Assembly: GCF_013141825.1 (NCBI RefSeq)
Contig: NZ_RZNH01000002.1
Coordinates: 124,001-188,000 of the forward strand
DNA from: Marinifilum caeruleilacunae
GTDB taxonomy: Bacteria > Bacteroidota > Bacteroidia > Bacteroidales > Marinifilaceae
Length of the DNA stretch: 64,000 bases
Direction of reading: 5' to 3'
The notes beneath the pieces were generated by a model. The model was not told the origin of the DNA, ran no database searches, and worked only from the letters and a program-made list of their open reading frames with translations. Position 1 is the stretch's first letter. The number at the start of each line of letters is the position of its first letter. Below, piece by piece: positions 1-9,642 of the stretch. The translations under genes were made by a program, and so were the position numbers.

Positions 1-623
1 CAGGTTTTTTGGAAACCATAAAGGACAATCCGACCATGCCCGAGGATAAGAAAATCCTGTTTATTGAGCGTTCCTGTGTGCAAATTAATCGTCTGTCGAA
101 CCTCATTCAGGATATTTCGGTTCTGACCAAAATGGAGGAAACACAACAGTTGTTTAGCATCGAAAATGTAGATGTAGGACAATTGCTAAACGAGATGCTG
201 GATGATTTTGAATTGAAATTGGAACATGCCAAAATGAATATCGAACTTCAAATTCCAAAAGACCTGAGCATTAAAGGGAATACGGAATTGCTGGACTCTG
301 TTTTCAGAAACCTGATCGATAACTCGATAAAATATGCCGGTGAAGGTTCGAGCATCAAAATTGAAAACTATTTTGAGGATAACAACTACCATTATTTCTC
401 ATATCATGACAATGGAATAGGAATTTCGGAAGAACACCTGCCTAGAATATTTGAGAGATTTTACCGTGCCGATAATGGCCGATCAAGAAAAATGGGTGGA
501 ACCGGTTTGGGCCTATCCATTGTGAAAAATGCCGTTGGTTTCCACAAAGGACGAATTTTTGTAAAAGCTCGCAAAGAAGGTGGCACTGAATTTTTCTTCT
601 CGCTGAAAAAGCAATTGTCCTAA
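1..623 (+). CDS. Sensor histidine kinase, C-terminal part (5' end outside window)
   Basis: This is the C-terminal part of a membrane sensor kinase of the PhoR/ResE kind. The reading frame is open to the left edge, and the first visible residues resemble the segment just after the phospho-accepting His of PhoR-type kinases, so the His itself lies upstream. The HATPase_c domain fills the rest: N-box around FRNLIDNSIKY, G1 box DNGIGIS, F-box FERFYR and G2 box GGTGLGLSIVKN. All ATP-binding motifs look intact. The partner response regulator, if adjacent, lies outside the window. The TTG at position 9 should not be taken as the start. Family is certain; the signal sensed is unknown. Confidence 0.93.
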   Translation, partial: GFLETIKDNPTMPEDKKILFIERSCVQINRLSNLIQDISVLTKMEETQQLFSIENVDVGQLLNEMLDDFELKLEHAKMNIELQIPKDLSIKGNTELLDSVFRNLIDNSIKYAGEGSSIKIENYFEDNNYHYFSYHDNGIGISEEHLPRIFERFYRADNGRSRKMGGTGLGLSIVKNAVGFHKGRIFVKARKEGGTEFFFSLKKQLS

Positions 624-672
624 AGACCTTTAGACCTTTAGACTTTCGAACTTTTAAACTTTCGGACTTTCT
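622..672. repeat. Short degenerate tandem repeat (CTTTAGAC-like)
   Basis: The spacer after the kinase gene holds about six imperfect copies of a 7-9 base word of the type ACCTTTAG/ACTTTCGA. It encodes nothing obvious. Similar low-complexity spacers occur elsewhere in this window with other words, which suggests local slippage expansion. Confidence 0.6.
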
Positions 673-705
673 TTCTATCTTCATGCCACATCAAACAATT
701 CAAAT

Positions 706-1695
706 ATGCACAAAGCAAACGACGATAGGTACAATGAAATGCCTTACCGAAGAAGTGGAAGAAGTGGCCTCTTGTTACCAGCCATTTCATTGGGCTTATG
801 GCACAATTTCGGTCATGTAGATTTATACGACAATTACAAGCAAATTTTATTCAGGGCTTTCGACAGAGGAATTACCCATTTCGATTTGGCCAACAATTAC
901 GGTCCACCGCCAGGATCGGCAGAAGAAAACTTTGGAAAAATTCTGAAAGAAAATCTCAAGCATTACCGCGACGAAATGATTATTTCGACCAAGGCTGGCT
1001 ACCTGATGTGGCCCGGCCCGTACGGCGAATGGGGATCGAGAAAGTATTTGATTGCCAGTCTCGATCAAAGTTTGAAAAGAATGGGATTGGACTATGTTGA
1101 CATTTTCTACTCGCACCGACCAGATCCAAATACGCCGCTCGAAGAAACCATGATGGCATTGGATCATGTGGTACGACAGGGAAAAGCATTGTATGTTGGA
1201 ATTTCATCCTATTCGCCTGATGAAACTCGCGAAGCTGCCCGTATTTTGCGCGAACTAGGCACGCCTTGCTTAATTCATCAGCCTCGATACTCGATGTTCG
1301 ACCGTTGGGTGGAAGATGGTTTATTGGATCAGATCGAGAAAGACGGAATTGGTTCCATTGTCTTCTCTCCCCTTGCCCAGGGCTTGCTAACCAACAAATA
1401 CATTAAGGGAATTCCAGAAAATTCGAGAGCAGCCAAATCGCATGGTTTCTTACAGAAAGACCAGATTACCGATAAGCTAATTGGCAAAGTAAAAGCATTG
1501 AACGATATTGCAGCAAAAAGAGGCCAAAGCCTGGCACAAATGGCCATTGCCTGGCTGCTGAAAGACGAACGTGTAACTTCAGTTTTAGTAGGCGCAAGTT
1601 CCGTAAGTCAACTCGATCAGAACATCGACAGCATCAACAATCTTAACTTTGAGATTTTTGAACTGGAAGAAATAGAGCAAATCTTAAAAGCATAA
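706..1695 (+). CDS. Aldo/keto reductase, YghZ-like
   Basis: NADPH-dependent aldo/keto reductase with a TIM-barrel fold, 329 residues, close in layout to E. coli YghZ (L-glyceraldehyde-3-phosphate reductase), which detoxifies aldehydes. The N-terminal part carries the family pattern YRRSGRSGLLLPAISLGLW and the catalytic set Asp in HFDLANNYGPP, Tyr in the same motif, Lys in STKAGY and His in YSHRPDP. The segment GPYGEWGSRKY is typical of the YghZ/Kv-beta-like branch. The ATG follows an A-rich leader, and the gene is followed at once by a strong terminator, so it is likely monocistronic. The true substrate cannot be read from sequence. Confidence 0.93.
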   Translation: MHKANDDRYNEMPYRRSGRSGLLLPAISLGLWHNFGHVDLYDNYKQILFRAFDRGITHFDLANNYGPPPGSAEENFGKILKENLKHYRDEMIISTKAGYLMWPGPYGEWGSRKYLIASLDQSLKRMGLDYVDIFYSHRPDPNTPLEETMMALDHVVRQGKALYVGISSYSPDETREAARILRELGTPCLIHQPRYSMFDRWVEDGLLDQIEKDGIGSIVFSPLAQGLLTNKYIKGIPENSRAAKSHGFLQKDQITDKLIGKVKALNDIAAKRGQSLAQMAIAWLLKDERVTSVLVGASSVSQLDQNIDSINNLNFEIFELEEIEQILKA

Positions 1696-1702
1696 AGTAC
1701 AG

Positions 1703-1728
1703 AAAGGCGCCATTTGGCGTCTTTTTTT
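1703..1728 (+). terminator. Rho-independent terminator after the aldo/keto reductase
   Basis: Arms AAAGGCGCC and GGCGTCTTT pair (one G-U) around a 4-base loop and run into a T tract, 8 bases after the stop codon. Confidence 0.85.
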
Positions 1729-2054
1729 GGGTTTTAATATTGACACACATGTACATACTGCACTCCCATAAATGATATTAAGGTAGGAGTAAGACTTCGA
1801 TGCGCTGTACCTTAAAACAGTAGCTAATCCAACTGCTAACACATTCACAAAGTCACACATTCACAAAATAACAAAATCACACATTCACAAAATCACACAA
1901 TCACAAATTCGCTAAATCACAAAATCACGCCTTCATAGAGTCTCCCATCCTCTCTTATCAATATCATTATTTATGTAAGTACATATTTGCAGCATTATAA
2001 TATTTTGTTAATTTCACTATCGATAAGTAATACGCTAACTTAAATTGACAGAAG
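1729..2054. other. Intergenic stretch with an ATTCACAAAATCAC-type degenerate repeat
   Basis: No gene is supported here. From about 1840 to 1930 the DNA is a run of imperfect copies built from ATTCACAAAATCACAC-like words, A/C-rich on the plus strand. The stretch between it and the next ATG is AT-rich and contains CATATTTG near 1986, one base off the Bacteroidota -7 box, a possible promoter for the next gene. Confidence 0.6.
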
Positions 2055-2408
2055 ATGAAATTATTAAAACCTTATGTGAATTTGGTGAAATCTGCATCAA
2101 ATGGAGTTTACACTTTAAACTCGGTAGTATCTGTGCCTAAAGGTTATGCACTCAACTCTCTAAACCAGGGTGAAATTGAAAGAGATGGCAAAAAACTTTG
2201 GGCCGTTACAGCAACAATTACTTCCAATGGAAGTATCGAAACTGAAATTGCAGAGTTCTCTGTGCCTTTGGACCAAGGTCCAACCGATGAGATCAAAACG
2301 GTGAGTATGGTGATGGTGAATAATTCAATGATGTCTGGTCCGTCGAATCCTGAACAAGACAACCATACCGATGTAGATTATGACGATGCTGGAGGAGCAA
2401 CTCCATAG
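2055..2408 (+). CDS. Small protein of unknown function
   Basis: I do not recognise this 117-residue protein. It has no signal peptide and no membrane segment. The N-terminal 85 residues alternate hydrophobic and polar residues in a way that suggests beta strands, and the last 30 are disordered and acidic (several Asp, then GGATP). It starts with ATG after the A/G-rich leader ACAGAAG and is followed by its own strong terminator, so it is a separate transcription unit just upstream of a TPR sensor kinase. It could be a small secreted or regulatory protein, but nothing in the sequence fixes its role. The codon pattern is consistent with a real gene. Confidence 0.72.
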   Translation: MKLLKPYVNLVKSASNGVYTLNSVVSVPKGYALNSLNQGEIERDGKKLWAVTATITSNGSIETEIAEFSVPLDQGPTDEIKTVSMVMVNNSMMSGPSNPEQDNHTDVDYDDAGGATP

Positions 2409-2430
2409 TATAGAAATAACTTGCTAAACT

Positions 2431-2474
2431 AATGGATGACAAAGTAATTGATAACTTTGTCATTCATTTTTTTT
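2431..2474 (+). terminator. Rho-independent terminator after the small protein gene
   Basis: Arms AATGGATGACAAAGT and ACTTTGTCATTCATT pair with a single mismatch and are followed by a long T tract, separating this gene from the downstream kinase. Confidence 0.88.
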
Positions 2475-2508
2475 ATATTAGTTAGATCTAACTTGAAATC
2501 ATTGGCTT

Positions 2509-4548
2509 ATGCGTTTTTTGCTACTACTTTTAATTCTACCACTTACCGGCATTGCTCAAACGGTTGGAACAGTTGAGAATGCAATAGATAGTATTTCCAG
2601 TACGGATAAAAAAATTGAATACCTGAACGACTGGACAGGGAAAAACTATAGAAAACAGATTTCTGAAGCTGAATATTATGTGACATTAACCATACATCTG
2701 GCCAAAGAAACCAATAATCATTCCGGCTTAGGCAATGCCTACATTCGTATGGCACTTATTAACTCCAGGAAAGATAAAAATGAGAATGCCCTCAAAAATT
2801 ACAATGATGCAATATTAAACTTCAAGTTGTCCAATGATTTATATGGCCTGCATAAAACCTACATTAATCGTGGATACCTGAATCGAAAACTATCCAAACA
2901 TGAGGAGGCAACCAAGGATTTTCACAAAGGAATTAATTACTTTACAGATCATCCTGATCCTATGCTACTTGCCAATGCTTATAATGGTTTGGGCATTGTG
3001 CACAGGCACCTTAAAAATTACTCAAAAGCACTTGAATACTACAACAAATCGGCTGAAGTAAGTAAAAAGAATAATCTTCACAATTTCACTTATAATGCTA
3101 ATACGAATATTGCCAATGTATATTCCCTTCAAGGAAAATACAAAGAAGCTATGCTGCTGCACAAGCAAAATTTAAAATTGCTGGAAAAAAGACCTAGCAA
3201 ATATAAATCAGCTCAAACCTATCACAACATTGGGGCATGCTTTCTTGAAATGGAACAGTTCGGTTTCGCCCAGGAATATTTAGAGAAAAGCCTGGTGCTA
3301 AAAGAAGAAATTGGTAATAAATATTTGCTAGTCACTACCCTTAATGGACTATCTTACGCATACTATATGCAATACAATTTTGATAAATCTCTATCCTTAA
3401 GCAGGAGAGCTTTGGCATTAGGAAAAGAGGTTGGAAATATCGAAATTCAGAAAAATACCGCTGATCGCATATTCAAAATTTTCGCTTATAAAAACAATCC
3501 AGATAGTGTTGTTAGATATGTTAATTTTTCCAAGAAATTGAGAGATAGCTTACATACAATAAAAACCTTACAGCAAGTTGCTGAAATCCAAACTAAATAC
3601 GAAACAGAAAAAAAAGAAGCACAAATTGCTTTACTCGAAAAAGAAAACAACAGCAAAGCCATGCAGCGAAATGGCTTAATTGTAATTTTAATATTGATTT
3701 TAGGATATGCCGGTTTTATACTGTACTCCTACTACAGAAACAAAAAATTAACCAGGCTTCTTAGCTTGCAAAAATCGCGAATAGAATGGTCAAAAGAAAT
3801 TTTGGACCACAGAAACCAGGAATTGCGCATTTCCAACCAAACCAAAAACAAGCTTTTCCAGATTATTTCCCACGATTTGCGTTCTCCTTTGGCATCGGTA
3901 TCAGGCATTTCGAACTTAATACAAATTCTTTTAAGACAAGGCCGTTACCAGGAACTGGACGAAACCAGCCAGGATTTGAACGATTGTGTTACCCGTGTCC
4001 TCAACCTTACGGATAATCTCTTGTCATGGTCTTTGAATCAATCGGGCAAACTGCCATTTACTCCCGTGGTAATTCCGGTGAAAAACCTCTTATCAGGAAT
4101 TATTGAAATTTACAAGGCTGGTGCACAACAAAAGAACATTTTACTGGAGCTTTCCATTTCTCAAAATTTATTTGTGTACGCCGACCGCCCAATGCTCGAA
4201 ACCGTGGTTCGAAACCTACTAAACAATGCTTTAAAATTTACGCCAGAAGGTGGCCTAATTATTCTAGGAGCCGAAATGGTAGAAGACCATACCGAAATTT
4301 GGGTTGAAGACAATGGTGTTGGAATTCCCGATGATACAATTTCAAACATATTCGAATTGGATGCCTCAAGTAGCGGTACACGTGGTGAAAAAGGGAATGG
4401 CCTGGGCTTGATCCTGTGTAAAGATTTCATTGAGAAAAACCAGGGTGAAATTTGGGTAGACAGCAAAGCTGGCAAAGGAACCACATTTAGGTTTAGCGTA
4501 CCCAATGCCGAAAAAATTTACACCGAAGAATCCATTTCTCACCAGTAG
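2509..4548 (+). CDS. TPR-containing sensor histidine kinase
   Basis: Membrane-bound histidine kinase of 679 residues. Order: signal peptide (residues 1-16, ending GIAQ), about six tetratricopeptide repeats in the periplasm (roughly 60-330), a short coiled coil, one membrane helix at about 388-407, a second coiled coil, HisKA with phospho-accepting His near 455 in SHDLRSPL, and HATPase_c with N-box RNLLNNALKF, G1 DNGVGIP and G2 GNGLGLILCKDF. There is no receiver or DNA-binding domain and no response regulator next to it, so it must signal in trans. The TPR array suggests a protein or peptide partner rather than a small ligand. This architecture is common in Bacteroidota; the signal is unknown. 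Confidence 0.93.
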   Translation: MRFLLLLLILPLTGIAQTVGTVENAIDSISSTDKKIEYLNDWTGKNYRKQISEAEYYVTLTIHLAKETNNHSGLGNAYIRMALINSRKDKNENALKNYNDAILNFKLSNDLYGLHKTYINRGYLNRKLSKHEEATKDFHKGINYFTDHPDPMLLANAYNGLGIVHRHLKNYSKALEYYNKSAEVSKKNNLHNFTYNANTNIANVYSLQGKYKEAMLLHKQNLKLLEKRPSKYKSAQTYHNIGACFLEMEQFGFAQEYLEKSLVLKEEIGNKYLLVTTLNGLSYAYYMQYNFDKSLSLSRRALALGKEVGNIEIQKNTADRIFKIFAYKNNPDSVVRYVNFSKKLRDSLHTIKTLQQVAEIQTKYETEKKEAQIALLEKENNSKAMQRNGLIVILILILGYAGFILYSYYRNKKLTRLLSLQKSRIEWSKEILDHRNQELRISNQTKNKLFQIISHDLRSPLASVSGISNLIQILLRQGRYQELDETSQDLNDCVTRVLNLTDNLLSWSLNQSGKLPFTPVVIPVKNLLSGIIEIYKAGAQQKNILLELSISQNLFVYADRPMLETVVRNLLNNALKFTPEGGLIILGAEMVEDHTEIWVEDNGVGIPDDTISNIFELDASSSGTRGEKGNGLGLILCKDFIEKNQGEIWVDSKAGKGTTFRFSVPNAEKIYTEESISHQ

Positions 4549-6656
<2,108 letters not shown>

Positions 6657-6669
6657 GTCTATATAAACC

Positions 6670-6940
6670 TTAAACCTGAATTCACTTAAAATATTCATCA
6701 CAGAAAGTCATATTTGTTTAAGATTTGAATTAAAAATTTTGATAAAATACCGGGGTATTTTGAAGAATTTTTAATTCAAAGATTGAATGAAGATGGCTTA
6801 CATTATGGACTTCACTATTTTTTGCATAAATCGTTCCATATTTTTTTGAATTATCCCGATAGTACTGCAAAAATCTGAAACAATTTCTACTAAAAAATAG
6901 TTGAAGCTGTGTAAATATTTTTAAGTGAATTCAGGTTTTA
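6670..6940. mobile_element. MITE-like element with 24-25 bp terminal inverted repeats
   Basis: Left end 6673-6695 (AACCTGAATTCACTTAAAAT...) and right end 6915-6937 are near-perfect inverted repeats (one base indel). Both ends are flanked by TTA (6670-6672 and 6938-6940), as expected for a 3-bp target duplication. The inside has no reading frame and contains a long hairpin. It lies between the ABC-F stop codon and its terminator; removing it would put the terminator about 20 bases from the stop. This is the classic layout of a non-autonomous insertion. No transposase family can be assigned. Confidence 0.65.
6724..6780. repeat. Long hairpin inside the MITE-like element
   Basis: TTTGAATTAAAAATT (6724-6738) pairs perfectly with AATTTTTAATTCAAA (6766-6780). 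After a small internal loop a second stem AAAATAC/GTATTTT closes on a GC-rich loop. There is no T run after it, so it is not a typical terminator. Confidence 0.7.
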
Positions 6941-6945
6941 ATATT

Positions 6946-6978
6946 TCATCCCCCGGGCGTTCGCGCTTGGGGGATTTT
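6946..6978 (+). terminator. Strong terminator, probably of the ABC-F gene
   Basis: ATCCCCCGGGCG pairs with CGCTTGGGGGAT (two G-U pairs) around a TTCG tetraloop, followed by TTTTTT. This is the most GC-rich stem in the window. It now lies about 290 bases from the ABC-F stop because of the element inserted between them. Confidence 0.9.
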
Positions 6979-7022
6979 TTATACCATAAGTCTGGAATAT
7001 TAAATACAAGGATCATTAGTAG

Positions 7023-7370
7023 TACATTGATAATTGTACATTGATAATTGTACATTGATAATTGTACATTGATAATTGTACATTGATAATTGTACATTGA
7101 TAATTGCTCATTGATAATTGTTCATTGATAATTGTTCATTGATAATTGTACATTGATAATTGCTCATTGATAATTGCTCATTGATAATTGCTCATTGATA
7201 ATTGTTCATTGATAATTGTTCATTGATAATTGTTCATTGATAATTGCTCATTGATAATTGTTCATTGATAATTGTACATTGATAATTGCTCATTGATAAT
7301 TGCTCATTGATAATTGTTCATTGATAATTGTTCATTGATAATTGTTCATTGATAATTGCTCATTATTAAA
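7023..7370. repeat. Minisatellite: 24 tandem copies of a 14-bp unit
   Basis: Twenty-four complete 14-bp units follow each other with no gap from 7023 to 7358, plus a decaying 25th. The last 11 bases of each unit, ATTGATAATTG, are invariant; the first 3 are TAC, CTC or TTC. The first six units all carry TAC. Later the order TAC, CTC (2-3), TTC (3), CTC recurs, showing duplication of blocks of about 8 units. There is no reading frame through it. It ends just upstream of the deoB promoter. Confidence 0.95.
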
Positions 7371-7372
7371 TA

Positions 7373-7403
7373 TTGCTTATTAAGAATTGTTCTATTATCT
7401 TTG
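7373..7403 (+). promoter_or_regulatory. Predicted promoter of deoB
   Basis: TTG at 7373-7375 and TATCTTTG at 7396-7403, 20 bases apart, match the Bacteroidota -33/-7 pattern. The leader to the deoB ATG is about 53 bases. The -33 element lies right at the decayed end of the minisatellite. Confidence 0.7.
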
Positions 7404-7462
7404 CAGCACTACAAAAACAACCCATCATCTGTATTTTTCGAAATACATAAAAACACTGATTT

Positions 7463-8641
7463 ATGATTCAAAAAATTGAACGTGCTACCATCGTAGTATT
7501 AGATAGCGCAGGTGTTGGTTATTTACCAGATGCTGCTGAATTTGGTGATATGGGCTCAAACACCATGGGAAATATCGCAAAACATTGCGGTGGAATGAGC
7601 TTGCCAAACATGCAAAAGTTAGGTTTGGGAAATATCACTCCGATAGAGGGAGTTGAACCTACCGAAAATGCAAATGGTGCATTTGGAAAAGCTGCAGAAG
7701 CATCGAAAGGAAAAGATACAACCACAGGACACTGGGAAATTGCAGGTGTGAAACTGGCAAAAGCATTCCCAACTTATTCAAATGGATTCTCGGAAGAAAC
7801 CATCCGTTTGTTCGAAGAGAAAACAGGCCGAAAGGTAATGGCAAACAAGCCGGCATCGGGAACTGCCATTCTGGATGAATATGGCGATGAACAAATGAAA
7901 ACCGGCAATTGGATTGTGTATACATCGGCCGATCCGGTGTTTCAGATTGCAGCGCACGAAGAGGTAATTCCTTTAGAAGAACTTTACAAGGCTTGTGAAA
8001 TTGCCCTTGAAATTTGCTCTGAGCATGAACCTGTTGCTCGTGTAATTGCTCGTCCGTACCTGGGTAGCGGAAAAGGTAAGTTTACACGTACTTCCAATCG
8101 TCACGACTACTCGGTAACACCACCACAAGCAACGGTTTTAGACCGATTAAAAGAAAATGGTTTGGACGTTATCGGAATTGGAAAGACCAAGGATATTTTT
8201 GCCGGACAGGGAATAACCGAATCACGAGGAACCAACAAAGACAATGTAGATGGCATTGAAAAAACATTAGTTGCTCTGGAGGAAGATTCGAAAGGATTAA
8301 TCTTTACCAACCTGGTTGATTTCGACATGGTTTATGGTCACAGAAGAAATCCGGAAGGTTATAAAGCTGCTTTGGAAGAGTTTGACCAGTACCTGCCGCA
8401 AATTCAGGAAAAGCTAAAAGAGGATGAAATTCTGATTCTAACGGCTGATCATGGATGCGATCCTACTTACAAAGGAACAGACCACACAAGAGAATACATT
8501 CCTCTAATGGTTTATGGAAAAAACATCAAGCAGAATGTGAACCTGGGAACACGCACTACTTTTGCCGATATTGCCGCAACCATTGAAGAGTTGCTATTGG
8601 GCAATAAAGTGGAAGGTAGTTTTGCCAAAGATTTGTACTAA
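7463..8641 (+). CDS. deoB: Phosphopentomutase
   Basis: Interconverts (deoxy)ribose 1-phosphate and 5-phosphate in nucleoside salvage and catabolism, in the cytoplasm. The 392 residues match the usual family length (about 390-400). It belongs to the alkaline-phosphatase superfamily: the metal-binding Asp is in IVVLDSAGVGYLPDA, the phospho-accepting Thr in KGKDTTTGHWEIAG, and the second metal site in TADHGCDP and GTDHTREYIP. The cap domain lies between about 95 and 210. The gene stands alone between its promoter and a strong terminator, not in a deo operon. Identification is secure. Confidence 0.97.
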   Translation: MIQKIERATIVVLDSAGVGYLPDAAEFGDMGSNTMGNIAKHCGGMSLPNMQKLGLGNITPIEGVEPTENANGAFGKAAEASKGKDTTTGHWEIAGVKLAKAFPTYSNGFSEETIRLFEEKTGRKVMANKPASGTAILDEYGDEQMKTGNWIVYTSADPVFQIAAHEEVIPLEELYKACEIALEICSEHEPVARVIARPYLGSGKGKFTRTSNRHDYSVTPPQATVLDRLKENGLDVIGIGKTKDIFAGQGITESRGTNKDNVDGIEKTLVALEEDSKGLIFTNLVDFDMVYGHRRNPEGYKAALEEFDQYLPQIQEKLKEDEILILTADHGCDPTYKGTDHTREYIPLMVYGKNIKQNVNLGTRTTFADIAATIEELLLGNKVEGSFAKDLY

Positions 8642-8658
8642 TAATCGATAAAACTAAG

Positions 8659-8692
8659 AAAGTGCTGCTTCAAACGAAACAGCACTTTTTTT
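8659..8692 (+). terminator. Terminator of deoB
   Basis: AAGTGCTG (8660-8667) and CAGCACTT (8680-8687) form an 8-bp stem followed by seven T. It lies between the convergent deoB and cutC genes. Confidence 0.88.
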
Positions 8693-8711
8693 ATATGTCT
8701 AAAGATCAAAC

Positions 8712-9446
8712 TTACGCTTTCAAAGCCATAAGGGTTCTTTTTATTTTTTCCGAATCGGCTTCGTAATATTCAAATTCCGGAATACTGCCCTCTCCTCCCA
8801 TATTAATATTAGGATTCTGATATTCCATTTTACTTTTCACCAGCTTCTTGGCAGAACAGTGGAATTCTTTTGCCCCGGTAATTTCCTTTAGTTTGCCGAT
8901 ATTGTTTTCATTCACTCCGCTTCCCGGCATAATAACAATTCTGCCTTCAGCCTGATCGACCAGCTTTTTCAGCAAATCGATTCCCTCTTCGGCAGTTTGC
9001 ATGCCTCCTGATGTTAGAATTCTGTCTACTCCCATTTCAATTAACTGATCCAATGCCTGCGCATGATTCTCCACCATATCGAAAGCCCTGTGAAAGGTAA
9101 AACTCATGGGTTTGGCCAATTCAACCAATTCTTTATTTCTTGCGATATCAATACTTCCATTGCTTAGCAAAATTCCTGAAACCACACCTTCAACCCCTAA
9201 TTCTTTGCAAGCCAGAATATCTTTTTTGATATTTTCAAACTCAAGATCCGAATAACAAAAATCGGCTCCTCTTGGACGAATAATTACATGTACCGGAATG
9301 CTCAACTGCTCTTTCGCCATTTGAATGGTCGCCAGGCTTGGCGTGGTTCCTCCTTCGTATACGCCCGCACACAGTTCAATACGATTCGCTCCCGATTGTT
9401 CTGCAATAATTGCCGATTGCACTGAATAACAACAAATTTCTAACAT
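8712..9446 (-). CDS. cutC: CutC family protein
   Basis: TIM-barrel protein of the CutC family, 244 residues, first linked to copper tolerance in E. coli; the biochemical role is not settled. Family motifs are clear: MLEICCYSVQSAIIAEQSGA at the N-terminus, NRIELCAGVYEGGTTPS, VIIRPRGADFCYSD, FHRAFDM and ILTSGGMQTAEEG. I start at the internal ATG (9446) because the family begins exactly at MLEICCYS; the longer frame begins with a non-matching 30-residue tail. It converges on deoB with no shared function visible. The family assignment is firm, a role in copper is only inherited annotation. Confidence 0.93.
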   Translation of the reverse strand: MLEICCYSVQSAIIAEQSGANRIELCAGVYEGGTTPSLATIQMAKEQLSIPVHVIIRPRGADFCYSDLEFENIKKDILACKELGVEGVVSGILLSNGSIDIARNKELVELAKPMSFTFHRAFDMVENHAQALDQLIEMGVDRILTSGGMQTAEEGIDLLKKLVDQAEGRIVIMPGSGVNENNIGKLKEITGAKEFHCSAKKLVKSKMEYQNPNINMGGEGSIPEFEYYEADSEKIKRTLMALKA

Positions 9447-9642
9447 ATCTCGATTTCTTAAGCTGATTGTTTTTTTGATAGCATAAAAATAAATTTCTTC
9501 GTCCACATAACACAATATTTTACCTTTAGGAATCAATTTTATCTCTAAATATCTGATTTAACATTCTTTAAATTTATAAATTACGTAAGAAGAACTTTTT
9601 TCACTAATTTGCTAAGGATTCATAAACCCAGATTGACCCAAC

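Noticed and set aside
6670-6940. Remnant of a transposase gene
   Set aside because: No reading frame of useful length exists between the inverted ends.
7023-7370. Possible CRISPR array
   Set aside because: The unit is only 14 bp, the variable part is 3 bases and repeats itself, and no cas genes are present.
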